Shown here: positions 9,081 through 17,416 of the stretch, in pieces
Position numbering within the stretch: position 1 is the first letter of the stretch
Layout of the letters: every line of letters starts with the position of its first letter
Origin: Bacteroidota bacterium
Lineage (GTDB): Bacteria > Bacteroidota > Rhodothermia > Rhodothermales > UBA10348
Assembly: GCA_029262835.1 (NCBI GenBank)
Contig: JAJCYQ010000043.1
Span: forward strand, 62,001 to 126,000
Direction: 5' to 3'
DNA: 64,000 nt
Notes under the pieces: model-generated
What the model saw: only the letters and a program-made list of their open reading frames with translations
Told to the model about the DNA's origin: nothing
Database searches by the model: none
Translations under genes and position numbers: made by a program

Positions 9081-9611
9081 ATGAAGATCCATGCACGAAC
9101 AGAGCGCCTGGTGCTCCGGGACTGGACGCCCGGGGACGTGGAGCCGTATGCCGCGCTGGTGGCCGATCCCGAGGTCATGCAGTACATCGGGAATGGCCAG
9201 ACGCGTTCACGGGAATATGCCGAAGATTTCGTAGCCGAGCAGATCCATCACCAGAAAACGCGCGGGTGGATGCGGTTCGTGGTGGAGGAGGCGGCCTCTG
9301 GCCTGTTCGCCGGGTTTTGCGGCCTGGATGACAAAACCGGCCGACTGGATTTTGGATGGCGCTATGCGAAAGCGTTCTGGGGCCGCGGATACGGCTTTGA
9401 AGCGGCGGCGGCGGCGCTCTACGTCGCCCAGAACGCATTCGGACTGACACGCATAACGTGCCAGTCCGTGCTGGACAACCCCGGATCCATTCGGATCATG
9501 CAGAAAATGGGGATGTCGGAAATCGGGACGTATGTGGCCTACGGCGAAACCGTCGTGGTGTATGGTTTTCCAGGGGAATGGCCCGACGGGTTCAGCGTCC
9601 CGCGCGAATGA
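9081..9611 (+). CDS. GNAT family N-acetyltransferase
   Basis: 176 aa from MKIHARTERLVLRDW at 9081. The opening TERLxLRxW and the segment DFGWRYAKAFWGRGYGFEAAAAALYVAQNAFGL, ending in CQSVLDNPGSIRIMQKMGM, are typical of RimJ/RimL-like GNAT enzymes. A longer frame from 9009 would overlap the divergent glnS start. Substrate unknown; related enzymes acetylate ribosomal protein N-termini or small amines. Its stop overlaps the convergent DUF4097 gene by 20 bases. Confidence 0.88.
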   Translation: MKIHARTERLVLRDWTPGDVEPYAALVADPEVMQYIGNGQTRSREYAEDFVAEQIHHQKTRGWMRFVVEEAASGLFAGFCGLDDKTGRLDFGWRYAKAFWGRGYGFEAAAAALYVAQNAFGLTRITCQSVLDNPGSIRIMQKMGMSEIGTYVAYGETVVVYGFPGEWPDGFSVPRE

Positions 9612-10710
9612 CAACCTTGCCGTCGTAGGTCTTGATTCGGATCCGGTTGGCGCCATCTCCGGTGGTACCCGTCGCGTGCACGCGGCCACCGCCCCGCCAC
9701 CTGTTGTCCTTCGCATCGACATTGATATTCAGGTCGAAGTCGGACTCGATCCGGTACTCATCGTCATCGTCGTCGAGCACGACTTCGATGTCGAACGTCA
9801 TGGCCAGGCCTCTCGGGACCGTCAGCAGAATATCGCCGCCTTTCGACTCGATATCGACGTGACGGTCACCGGACGTACCGCCCACCATGTGTGCTTCCAC
9901 GTCGCCTCCCATGGTCTCCAGTTCTATCCAACCGTCCACCTCCCGAACCGTGATGTCTCCGCCCATGGTTCCTGCGCGCACGAATTCGGCGGCTTTGTTG
10001 ATGGCGATATCGCCTCCCATGGTTTCGACATCCGCACCATAAAGCGCTTCATCGATCTCGATGTCTCCGCCCATGGTTTCCACTTTGACCGTTTCTCCCT
10101 TGCCTTGGCCTGAGTTGGGCGAGCGCACATTGTTGTAGGAGACGTCGCCTCCCATGGTCGTTCCGTTCACGGTCCCAGTGACGTTACGCAGGTCCACGTC
10201 GCCTCCCATGGTCGAGACTTTGCCATCGACTTCCGAGTCGGTGAGTGTGACGTCTCCTCCCATCGTCGACATCTGTACGATTCCCGACAGGCTCGATAGT
10301 TCAAGGTCACCCCCCATGCTGGAGCCTTCCAGACGTCCACTGACGCCATTGACCACCAGGTCGCCACCCATGGTCTCAACATCAAGATCAAATGTCCGAG
10401 GGACGTGAACCACAACGTGGACGTCCGACGAGGAGCGACCGCGCCGCGACCGGTACTCGGAACGGACGGCTACGCCGCGACTCGTTTCGCTGACCTGGAA
10501 GTCGATGTCGTCGGCATCGCGACCGTCGATTTCTGCTACGACGTGGACTTCGCCGCGGTCCCATCCTCGGATCTCGATATCACCGCCGGTCTCGATGTTC
10601 ATGGTGAGCAGGCCGCCTGCTTTCGCGGCGATGGTCCGATCCACGTTCTGGGAACGGGCTGGTGCGGCAAAAACGCCGAGTGCCAGAAGGAGAAAAAGAA
10701 GTTTTTTCAT
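9592..10710 (-). CDS. Exported DUF4097 protein with tandem MGGD repeats
   Basis: 372 aa from MKKLLFLLLALGVFAAPARSQN, a clear Sec signal peptide. The mature protein is almost entirely a repeated strand-turn unit of about 15-25 residues centred on TMGGD (nine MGGD copies and one KGGD), preceded by TGGDIEIRGWDRGEV. The Pfam DUF4097 family has this 'adhesin-like' repetitive beta architecture, and a beta-solenoid is the likely fold. No catalytic motif is seen. It is the last gene of the minus-strand set that begins with the HlyD-like adaptor, so an envelope role linked to that exporter is inferred. An in-frame upstream start at 10794 would remove the signal peptide from the N-terminus and was rejected. 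Confidence 0.87.
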   Translation of the reverse strand: MKKLLFLLLALGVFAAPARSQNVDRTIAAKAGGLLTMNIETGGDIEIRGWDRGEVHVVAEIDGRDADDIDFQVSETSRGVAVRSEYRSRRGRSSSDVHVVVHVPRTFDLDVETMGGDLVVNGVSGRLEGSSMGGDLELSSLSGIVQMSTMGGDVTLTDSEVDGKVSTMGGDVDLRNVTGTVNGTTMGGDVSYNNVRSPNSGQGKGETVKVETMGGDIEIDEALYGADVETMGGDIAINKAAEFVRAGTMGGDITVREVDGWIELETMGGDVEAHMVGGTSGDRHVDIESKGGDILLTVPRGLAMTFDIEVVLDDDDDEYRIESDFDLNINVDAKDNRWRGGGRVHATGTTGDGANRIRIKTYDGKVVIRAGR

Positions 10711-10801
10711 GTCTGCAGGCCGTAATTGGTAGTTGTTGGTAACTGTGCCGCTTGGACATCGCGCGCGCACAAATGGTTTGCAGGGCCCGCACAAAACGTG
10801 G

Positions 10802-11620
10802 TCAGTTGGCGCTTTCCTGTTCTACAGAGAAGCGGACGTCGTCGCGGCCGAAGTTGCCCCGTGCGGCATCGGCTGCAATGACTTCCAGCCGGTAGCGTCC
10901 GGATGGTACGCCCCTCAGTGATCCCGAATACATGTTGCGCTCTCCGGCGAAGTCGAGTATTGTTTCGCCCAGCAGCACGTCGTTCCCGTAGAGCCGAGCC
11001 CGTATCGTGAGCCGGTTGCTGTCCCACATTCCGCTCGGCTCCGTGGGGCACCCACAGAGCATGGTAACACTGGCCTTTACAGCAATATCTGCACCTTCTG
11101 CCTGCCCCTGTTCGGCTCGTGGGGAGAGGACGCGGACCGTGAAGCCGTTCAGTTCAAGAATGATTCCCTCACCTTCCACATGAAAGCCTGGTACAAGCAG
11201 CATGCGGCGGCTGGCCTGCACAAGGTGGCCGGGATCTCCGAGTGGGCCGTACGCTGTGATGTCCACGAGCGTCGGTTGCTCGAGCGCCAGTTCCGCGCGG
11301 AATGCGGCAGCGCCGGGCGTGTCATACATGGTCTGACCGCGCTCGCGGGGTCGTGCCATGATGGCTTCGGTATCGCCCGTCGAGCCCTTCTGCAGGCCGT
11401 CGGCAAGGACGTGCCCATCTGACACACGGGAAATCACGACGCGCACGCCGCCCACGCCATCTCCGATCAGTTTGGCATCATGGCTGACAACGCGTACGGT
11501 TACGCGTGTGGGGTCGGTCTGGATCTCGGCCAGTGCCAGCGTCGGGGGCGTGTATACAAGGAAAGCGCTGAAGACGAGAATCTGCAGCGCTTTCCGGAAG
11601 AGGGGTCGATATGGTATCAT
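10802..11620 (-). CDS. Exported protein of unknown function in exporter operon
   Basis: 272 aa from MIPYRPLFRKALQILVF at 11620; a hydrophobic helix follows and TLALAEI is a plausible signal-peptidase site. The mature part looks beta-rich, with TRVTVRVVSHDAKLIGDGVGGVRVVIS near residues 40-65 and MYSGSLRGVPSGRYRLEVIAAD near residues 230-255, patterns seen in Ig/carboxypeptidase-regulatory-like sandwiches. It lies 14 bases downstream of the 86-aa gene and 92 bases upstream of the DUF4097 gene, all on one strand. I do not recognise the family. It may be a periplasmic accessory or substrate of the linked exporter. Confidence 0.72.
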   Translation of the reverse strand: MIPYRPLFRKALQILVFSAFLVYTPPTLALAEIQTDPTRVTVRVVSHDAKLIGDGVGGVRVVISRVSDGHVLADGLQKGSTGDTEAIMARPRERGQTMYDTPGAAAFRAELALEQPTLVDITAYGPLGDPGHLVQASRRMLLVPGFHVEGEGIILELNGFTVRVLSPRAEQGQAEGADIAVKASVTMLCGCPTEPSGMWDSNRLTIRARLYGNDVLLGETILDFAGERNMYSGSLRGVPSGRYRLEVIAADAARGNFGRDDVRFSVEQESAN

Positions 11621-11634
11621 GGCTGGGCCTGTGG

Positions 11635-11895
11635 CTACGCGCGTGCGCGCTGTCGGAACATGACGGGAACGACGTCCCCGTCTGGGATGCCGATCTGCAC
11701 CAGCTCCCACGACGTGTCATAGTTGTTTATGATGGACCGCAGGGAGGCAATCTTCTGATCAAGATCCACGTCCTGTGGCCAGTTGACAGGTTCAACCCGA
11801 TAGTTCGACAGTCGTTTCTGCCCGTCGAGCGTTACGGCCACTTCGACCGTTTCATGGTGCTTCAGTGACGGAATGTGGACACAGATCTCTTTCAT
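11635..11895 (-). CDS. Small conserved-looking 86-aa protein in exporter operon
   Basis: MKEICVHIPSLKHHETVEVA followed by YRVEPVNWP, IASLRSIINNYD and SWELVQIGIPDGDVVPVMFRQ. The mixed beta/alpha pattern without low complexity, the tight spacing (20 bases after the ABC ATPase stop and 14 bases before the next start) and the shared strand support a real gene. There is no signal peptide, so it is probably cytoplasmic. No known domain was recognised. It could be a regulator or adaptor for the ABC ATPase. Confidence 0.7.
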   Translation of the reverse strand: MKEICVHIPSLKHHETVEVAVTLDGQKRLSNYRVEPVNWPQDVDLDQKIASLRSIINNYDTSWELVQIGIPDGDVVPVMFRQRARA

Positions 11896-11915
11896 ATGAC
11901 CTCCGGAATGCGGGA

Positions 11916-12617
11916 TCAGGCTCCCTGGTGAATGTAGTGGCTCTGGATGAAGTTTTCCGTTACGACATGCCCGTCGAACAGGTGGATGACCCGCTGGCTG
12001 TACTCGGCATCGGCCGGTGAGTGCGTCACCATGGCGATGGTGGTACCCGCCTCGTTCAAAGAGGTAAGCAAATTCATTACCTCTTCGCCGTGCGTAGAGT
12101 CAAGGTTACCTGTGGGTTCGTCCGCCAGGATCAGTTTGGGCCCGGCTACGACGGCGCGGGCGATGGCCACGCGCTGCTGCTGACCACCCGAAAGCTGCTG
12201 CGGGAAATGGCCCTGGCGGTGGGTAATCTGAACGGAATCGAGGGCGGCCGTGACGCGTTCCTTTCGCTCGTCTGACGGCATGCCGAGGTAAAGGAGCGGC
12301 AACTCCACGTTCTCCTGGACCGTCAACTCATCGATCAGGTTGAAGCTCTGGAACACGAAGCCGATGTTGCCTTTGCGAAGCTGGGCCCGCTGCCGCTCGG
12401 AGAGATTGGAAATCTCTGTATCCAGAAACCAGTATTCGCCACTCGTGGGGTTGTCGAGCAGTCCCATGATGTTGAGGAGCGTCGACTTGCCGCAGCCCGA
12501 CGGGCCCATGATGGAGACGAATTCTCCCTCCTTGATTTCCAGGTTGACGTTGCTCAGGGCGGTCGTTTCGACGTCCTCGGTGATATAGGCCTTTTTCAGG
12601 TTCTTGGTCTTGATCAT
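11916..12617 (-). CDS. ABC transporter ATP-binding protein, MacB/LolD type
   Basis: 233 aa with Walker A GPSGCGKST, Q-loop FVFQSFNLIDELTVQENVELPLLY, signature LSGGQQQRVAIARAVV, Walker B KLILADEPTGNLDS and H-loop THSP. All catalytic positions are intact, unlike the variant after the signature in the ATPase at 4686. It follows the HlyD-like adaptor by 8 bases. ATPases of this class normally power FtsX/MacB permeases in tripartite exporters, but none is in this operon; a FtsX-type permease lacking its own ATPase is encoded at 46346. Confidence 0.94.
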   Translation of the reverse strand: MIKTKNLKKAYITEDVETTALSNVNLEIKEGEFVSIMGPSGCGKSTLLNIMGLLDNPTSGEYWFLDTEISNLSERQRAQLRKGNIGFVFQSFNLIDELTVQENVELPLLYLGMPSDERKERVTAALDSVQITHRQGHFPQQLSGGQQQRVAIARAVVAGPKLILADEPTGNLDSTHGEEVMNLLTSLNEAGTTIAMVTHSPADAEYSQRVIHLFDGHVVTENFIQSHYIHQGA

Positions 12618-12625
12618 GGTTCGTC

Positions 12626-13984
12626 CTATTTGAGAATGAGGCGGTCGGCCTCGTTGAAGGTTTCATACGAGGAGGTGATGACGCGTTGTCCGGGCTCGAG
12701 ACCCTCGACGACTTCGTACACCTCCAGATTCTTACGGCTGAGACGGATGGGCTGCTTGACAGCCACATCGCCCGACTCATCGAGCAGATAAATCCAGTTT
12801 CCCCCGGTGGACTGGAAGAAGCCGCCGAGCGGGACCACGATGGCATCGGTCGGATCGCTCATGGCCAGGCGGGCACGCACGGTCTGGCCGCGCCGTATGC
12901 CCTCGGGAGAGCCGCCCACAAAATCGAGGTCGACCTCAAAACGGCCCTGCCGGACTTCCGGGTACACGCGCCTAACTTCCATGGTGTACTCCTGACCGGC
13001 AATGGGTAGTGTGACAGCGGTCTGCCCGGGGTGTACACGGCTTATGTGGAATTCGTCGACCTGGGCGCGCACCATGACGCCATCGAGCAGATCGAGCTGT
13101 CCGAACCGGTAGCCACTGTTGACGATTTCTCCGAGCTCTGCGTTCAGCTGGGAGAGGCGTCCGGCGACGGGCGCCCGAATGGTCAGGTTTTCGAGCCGCT
13201 CATTGATAACCTGAAAATTGCGGTCCATCCGGTCGACCGACGCGGCCATCTGTTCGAGCTGTTGCGCCTGGCGAAGTGAATCGGTGGCATAGGAACGGAT
13301 GGTCAGATCCCGCCGGCGTTGCTGGTAATCGAATTCGTCCTTGATGCGGAAATATTCCTGCTCTGAGATGAGCTGCTTGGCATAGAGTTCTTCGGCCCGG
13401 TCGAACTCCCGGCTGAGTCTCAGGATGTTGTACTCCATGTCGACCAGCTGCTGCCGCGTACTCAGGTTGCTCTGCTCGACCTGGAATCGGGTCTGCTCGA
13501 GGCGGTTGATCTGTTCAATGCGTTGTGCTTCCGTATTGAGGAGGCTCAGCTGGAGTGAGCTGTTCGAGAGGCGAAGAATCGGATCGCCTTCCTCCAGGAT
13601 GGCCCCTTCCTGCACGAAGATTTCCTCGACGCGCCCGCCCTCGACCGCATCGAGAAAAAACCAGTTCTTGGGCAGCACGTTGCCGGTCACCGGAATGTTT
13701 TCCTGGAAAGGGGCAAATTCCACGTCGCTGACGGTGACCCTCTCGGCATCCACATTCAGGCTGCGCCCGCCACCCGTCGAGGAAATACCCCAGGCAATGA
13801 GCGCCACGAAGAGTACGCCGCCAGCGGCATAGACAATGCGCTGTCGCGTCCAGAACCGTTTGGCGATTTTGCGGTCCATGCCCTGGCCGCCGCCCATGCT
13901 GCCCTTGGAGGAGCCAGACGGTCCCAGGATTTTGGCGACGTCATTCGACGTGCGGGCCGGATTTTTTTTGGTATCAGGATTCAT
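12626..13984 (-). CDS. HlyD/MacA-like periplasmic adaptor
   Basis: 452 aa from ATG 13984. One transmembrane segment (IVYAAGGVLFVALIAWGI, about residues 50-67) is followed by a lipoyl-like half (VEEIFVQEGAILEEGDPILRLSN), a long coiled coil with many Gln/Arg/Glu (about residues 135-240), the second lipoyl half (ENLTIRAPVAGRLSQLNAELGEIV) and a beta-barrel ending in VVEGLEPGQRVITSSYETF. This is the adaptor architecture of MacA-type exporters. Internal ATG codons, including one at MDRKIAKRF (13879), are plausible starts, and one would fit the promoter position at 13998-14013 better. First gene of the operon. Confidence 0.92.
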   Translation of the reverse strand: MNPDTKKNPARTSNDVAKILGPSGSSKGSMGGGQGMDRKIAKRFWTRQRIVYAAGGVLFVALIAWGISSTGGGRSLNVDAERVTVSDVEFAPFQENIPVTGNVLPKNWFFLDAVEGGRVEEIFVQEGAILEEGDPILRLSNSSLQLSLLNTEAQRIEQINRLEQTRFQVEQSNLSTRQQLVDMEYNILRLSREFDRAEELYAKQLISEQEYFRIKDEFDYQQRRRDLTIRSYATDSLRQAQQLEQMAASVDRMDRNFQVINERLENLTIRAPVAGRLSQLNAELGEIVNSGYRFGQLDLLDGVMVRAQVDEFHISRVHPGQTAVTLPIAGQEYTMEVRRVYPEVRQGRFEVDLDFVGGSPEGIRRGQTVRARLAMSDPTDAIVVPLGGFFQSTGGNWIYLLDESGDVAVKQPIRLSRKNLEVYEVVEGLEPGQRVITSSYETFNEADRLILK

Positions 13985-13997
13985 GCTCGCCACGTGT

Positions 13998-14013
13998 TAC
14001 AAGGGTCGTGCCA
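13998..14013 (-). promoter_or_regulatory. Sigma-54-like -24/-12 promoter for the exporter operon
   Basis: Reading the minus strand, TGGCACG, four bases, then TTGTA. The -24 box is perfect, the 12-base spacing from GG to the downstream G is exact, and the only departure is TTGT rather than TTGC at -12. It directly precedes the adaptor gene and faces away from an NtrC-type activator gene. Transcription would start near 13987, giving almost no leader for the ATG at 13984 but about 108 bases for a start at 13879. Confidence 0.55.
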
Positions 14014-14055
14014 TACCTTCCGCTACCCGTGAGGGCAGGACGGGCGGTACATTCG

Positions 14056-14154
14056 TGTCCGATTCTGGAACACCATATGTCCGATTATGAACACCCTGGC
14101 GTGTCATGTGTCCGGTATTGGTACATTGTTGCAAACGGGTACGGTTATTGGACA
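14056..14154. promoter_or_regulatory. Four TGTCC-N6/7-G(N)ACA dyads, candidate enhancer sites
   Basis: Dyads at 14056-14072, 14078-14093, 14109-14125 and 14138-14154 (the last in inverse orientation). Half-sites are TGTCC and GAACA, GTACA or GGACA. Centre spacings are about 21.5, 31.5 and 29 bases, near whole helical turns. They lie roughly 75-160 bases upstream of the start expected from the -24/-12 element, where NtrC-type activators usually bind, and also upstream of the regulator gene itself. Confidence 0.5.
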
Positions 14155-14212
14155 TCGGGGCCGTCGGATTGGTTGGCCTCACTACACGAAAAACCTTTTT
14201 CATTGTTACAGT

Positions 14213-15616
14213 ATGCCCGAAAAACCTGATGCAACTCTGGGACGGATCCTGGTAGTGGATGACGATGTGGACGTGCTGCAGGCGGCGCGACTGCTGCTAC
14301 GCGAATACGCCGAGCATGTGCAGACCGTAAAGCGTCCCGAAGAGGTGCCGGCCATGCTCGCCGCCGGTGCGTTCGATTTGATCATGCTCGACATGAATTT
14401 TACCAGGGACGTATCGAGTGGGCGCGAGGGGTTCTACTGGCTGGATCGCATTCTGGAGGTGGATCCGGATGCTGTCGTGGTCATGATTACGGCGTTCGGC
14501 GATGTGGAGACCGCGGTCCAGGCCATCAAGGCGGGAGCTACCGACTTTGTGCTCAAGCCGTGGCAGAACGAAAAGCTCGTGGCAACGCTGTCAAGCGCCC
14601 GGAAACTACGGGCGGCGCGCAGTGAGGCTGAGACGCTGCGCAACCAGGCGCGCACGCTGTCGAGCGACATGGGCCAGCCATTCCGGGAATTCGTCGGACA
14701 CTCTGCACCCATGCGCCGCGTGTTCGAGCACATAGAAAAGGTGGCGCGTACCGACGCCAATGTACTCATACTTGGAGAGAACGGTACCGGCAAGGAACTC
14801 GTGGCGCGCGCCCTGCACAGCCGCTCGCCGCGCGCTGAGAATGTATTTGTGAGTGTGGACATGGGTGCCGTTTCGGAGACCCTGTTCGAGAGCGAACTCT
14901 TCGGCCACCGACGCGGGGCGTTTACGGACGCGCGGGAGGATCGGGTAGGTCGTTTTGAAGTGGCAAGTGGTGGAACACTTTTCCTCGATGAAATCGGTAA
15001 CCTGTCCTCCCCACTACAGGCCAAGCTGTTGACGGTACTCGAACAGCGCCACGTGACGCGGCTCGGGGAGAACAGGCCCATTCCCATCGACGTGCGCCTT
15101 ATCTGCGCAACGAACCGGCCCATTGGCGATATGGTCACAGCAGGCACGTTCCGGCAGGACCTGCTGTACCGGATCAATACGGTGGAAATCCACCTGCCGC
15201 CACTTCGGGATCGCCTTGAAGACATTGGCCCGCTCGCGGAGCACTTCCTGGGGCTGTTCCGGCGCAAATACAACCGGGACGTGACCGGTATTTCGAGAGA
15301 GGCCCTTGACCGGCTGCACCTGTACCACTGGCCAGGCAATGTGCGCGAACTGGAGCATATGGTGGAGCGGGCCATCATCATGACCGATGCCAACACGCTG
15401 CAGGCCAGCGATTTTTTCTTTGCCACCGGCCACGGGTCGCAGGGATTCGAGGGCGGCGCGGCCATGCCACTGGACTCTTTCAACCTGGAGGAAGTAGAAA
15501 AGGCGGTCATCCAGAAAGCTATTGACCGCCACGGTGGCAACATTTCCAAAGCAGCCACCGAGCTCGGACTGACCCGTGCATCGCTCTACAGGCGCATGGA
15601 AAAATACGGCTTGTAA
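14213..15616 (+). CDS. NtrC-type sigma-54-dependent response regulator
   Basis: 467 aa from MPEKPDATLGRILVVDDDVD at 14213; longer frames reach into the dyad region and lack family similarity. The receiver domain has DDD near the N-terminus, phospho-acceptor region DLIMLDMNF, then FVLKPW. The AAA+ domain has Walker A GENGTGKE, Walker B GGTLFLDEIG and the sigma-54 loop written GAFTDA instead of GAFTGA, a variant I recall from other Bacteroidota regulators. The C-terminus is a Fis-type helix-turn-helix, GGNISKAATELGLTRASLYR. Co-transcribed with the kinase 6 bases downstream and divergent from the exporter operon, which is its probable target. Confidence 0.94.
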   Translation: MPEKPDATLGRILVVDDDVDVLQAARLLLREYAEHVQTVKRPEEVPAMLAAGAFDLIMLDMNFTRDVSSGREGFYWLDRILEVDPDAVVVMITAFGDVETAVQAIKAGATDFVLKPWQNEKLVATLSSARKLRAARSEAETLRNQARTLSSDMGQPFREFVGHSAPMRRVFEHIEKVARTDANVLILGENGTGKELVARALHSRSPRAENVFVSVDMGAVSETLFESELFGHRRGAFTDAREDRVGRFEVASGGTLFLDEIGNLSSPLQAKLLTVLEQRHVTRLGENRPIPIDVRLICATNRPIGDMVTAGTFRQDLLYRINTVEIHLPPLRDRLEDIGPLAEHFLGLFRRKYNRDVTGISREALDRLHLYHWPGNVRELEHMVERAIIMTDANTLQASDFFFATGHGSQGFEGGAAMPLDSFNLEEVEKAVIQKAIDRHGGNISKAATELGLTRASLYRRMEKYGL

Positions 15617-15622
15617 GCGCGC

Positions 15623-16972
15623 ATGCGGCACTTCCGGCTCCAGATAACGCTTCGCATTCTGCTCATGACGGCAACCCTGGTCGGCGTCGTGGTGCTCGTT
15701 GTATTGGGCACATCATTGCTGGGAGCGATTCTGTTGGTGGGTGCGGTGGTGGCCCAGGTCGTGTCGCTCATCCGGTATACCGACCGCACAAACCGGGAAG
15801 TGGCCCGTTTTCTGATGAGTGTCCGCTACTCCGACTTCTCACAGACCTTCTCCGGGTCAGGCCGGGGTCAGAGTTTTTCGGAACTTGCGCGTGCCATTGA
15901 CAGGGTCATGGACGACTTCCGCGAAGCGCGCGCGGGCACAGAGGAGCACTACCGCTACCTGCAGACCGTCATGCAGCACGTGGGTACGGGACTCATCACC
16001 TATACGGCGCGGGGCGACGTCGAGCTCATCAATGCGGCTGCAAAACGCCTCCTCCGCGTCGGCCACCTGAAGCATGTCAGTGGGCTGGCCTCCTTCAGCC
16101 CAGCCCTTGTCGACGTATTACAGAATATGGGTCCGGGCGGCAAGAGTATCGTGAAAGTCGTGCTTGGAGATGATCTGCTGGAGCTCGTCGTCTACGGCAC
16201 TACGTTTCGCATGAAGGGGGAGACGTACACGCTCGTATCCATACAGGATATACAGACGGAACTGGAGGAGAAGGAAATAGAGGCGTGGCAGAAGCTGACG
16301 CGCGTTTTGACGCACGAAATCATGAACTCCATCACGCCGATCTCGTCGCTGGCCGGCACGGTGCACGGCATGCTGCAGGCTGATCTGGCTTCGGGTCAGC
16401 AGGGCCTGCTTATGGGAGATGCGAAGCTCGCCGACATACGGGATGCCCTGGAGACCATTGAGCGGCGCAGCCACAGTCTGATGCGGTTCGTGGATGCCTA
16501 TCGGAGCCTGACCCGTCTTCCCCGTCCTGACATGACCATTTTCCAGACACGGGATTTGCTTGTTGATATGGAGCGCCTGTTCCGCGCGGAACTCTCCGGG
16601 CGCCATATCCGGCTGGTTACCACGTGCGAGCCGGCGACGCTTGACCTGACGGCCGACCGGGAGCAGGTCGAACAGGTCCTTATCAATCTGATCAGGAACA
16701 GCGTGCAGTCGCTCGCAGAGGTGGGTGGAGGAACGATCTGCGTGCGCGCCCGGCTCGGGGAGCGGGGGCGCCCCATTATCCAGGTCGAGGACGACGGGCC
16801 AGGCATTGAGCCCGAGGCGCTCGACAAGGTGTTCATTCCGTTTTTTACAACGCGCAAGGATGGCTCGGGCATTGGAATGAGCCTGGCTCGGCAGATCATG
16901 CGTCAGCACGGAGGTGTTATCGGCATCGGATCGACGCCAAACGAGCAGACAATTGTTACCTTGCGTTTTTGA
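15623..16972 (+). CDS. Membrane sensor histidine kinase, NtrB-like, partner of the regulator
   Basis: 449 aa. Two N-terminal hydrophobic helices (ILLMTATLVGVVVLVVLG and LLGAILLVGAVVAQVVSL, residues 10-50) leave almost no periplasmic loop, so sensing is likely in the membrane or cytoplasm. A HAMP-like/PAS region follows. The H box is RVLTHEIMNSITPISSLAG near residue 233, with N box VLINLIRNSVQSLAE, G1 VEDDGPGI and G2 GSGIGMSLARQIM. It is preceded closely by the sigma-54 regulator, so the two form a two-component system. Confidence 0.93.
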   Translation: MRHFRLQITLRILLMTATLVGVVVLVVLGTSLLGAILLVGAVVAQVVSLIRYTDRTNREVARFLMSVRYSDFSQTFSGSGRGQSFSELARAIDRVMDDFREARAGTEEHYRYLQTVMQHVGTGLITYTARGDVELINAAAKRLLRVGHLKHVSGLASFSPALVDVLQNMGPGGKSIVKVVLGDDLLELVVYGTTFRMKGETYTLVSIQDIQTELEEKEIEAWQKLTRVLTHEIMNSITPISSLAGTVHGMLQADLASGQQGLLMGDAKLADIRDALETIERRSHSLMRFVDAYRSLTRLPRPDMTIFQTRDLLVDMERLFRAELSGRHIRLVTTCEPATLDLTADREQVEQVLINLIRNSVQSLAEVGGGTICVRARLGERGRPIIQVEDDGPGIEPEALDKVFIPFFTTRKDGSGIGMSLARQIMRQHGGVIGIGSTPNEQTIVTLRF

Positions 16973-16990
16973 AACCAGCCTGCCTCTTCG

Positions 16991-17416
16991 ATGGCCCGGA
17001 TAGTCCATACCGGCGATACGCCTGCCAAACGTCGCAACGCCCATATCCGCTCGTCGGCGGAGGTCATTCGTCTGCTCGCCGAACGGCAGGGGTTCGACGA
17101 AGAGGCCAAAGACATGGTCGCCTTTCTGGTCTTCAGTCTTCGCGGCATCTATGAAACCATTGATGAAAGTGCGCGGGCGTGGGACGACCGGAATTACTGG
17201 AAAAAATCGGAGGCCTTGCGCCACAAATGGAGTTGGTCGCGCCTTTCAGCGGACGAGTTGGAGGCACTCGTGCTTGCGGGACAGTGGGCGCTCGTCCCGG
17301 CACTGCTAATTGGCTTGATACCCCGCTTCTCAGATGTTACCATATCCTCCATCACACGGGGCCCTGACTGGTGGGTTGGTGCCCATCGCGCCCTCCAGAA
17401 ACAACACGCATCGTGA
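16991..17416 (+). CDS. Conserved-looking hypothetical protein, coupled to yqgE
   Basis: 141 aa, MARIVHTGDTPAKRRNAHIR onward, soluble and mostly helical (SAEVIRLLAERQGFDEEAKDMVAFLVFSLRGI). No motif recognised. Its TGA overlaps the GTG start of the YqgE gene (GTGA at 17413-17416), so the two are translationally coupled. A functional link to YqgE is inferred only from this arrangement. Confidence 0.75.
   Translation: MARIVHTGDTPAKRRNAHIRSSAEVIRLLAERQGFDEEAKDMVAFLVFSLRGIYETIDESARAWDDRNYWKKSEALRHKWSWSRLSADELEALVLAGQWALVPALLIGLIPRFSDVTISSITRGPDWWVGAHRALQKQHAS

Noticed and set aside
9592-10710. Repeat array that might be taken for CRISPR
   Set aside because: The repeats keep the reading frame, vary in spacing and encode a protein ladder; no spacers.
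14119-14134. Plus-strand sigma-54-like site TGGTAC-N4-TTGCA upstream of the regulator gene
   Set aside because: The two boxes are one base too close together for a sigma-54 promoter and the site overlaps a dyad.
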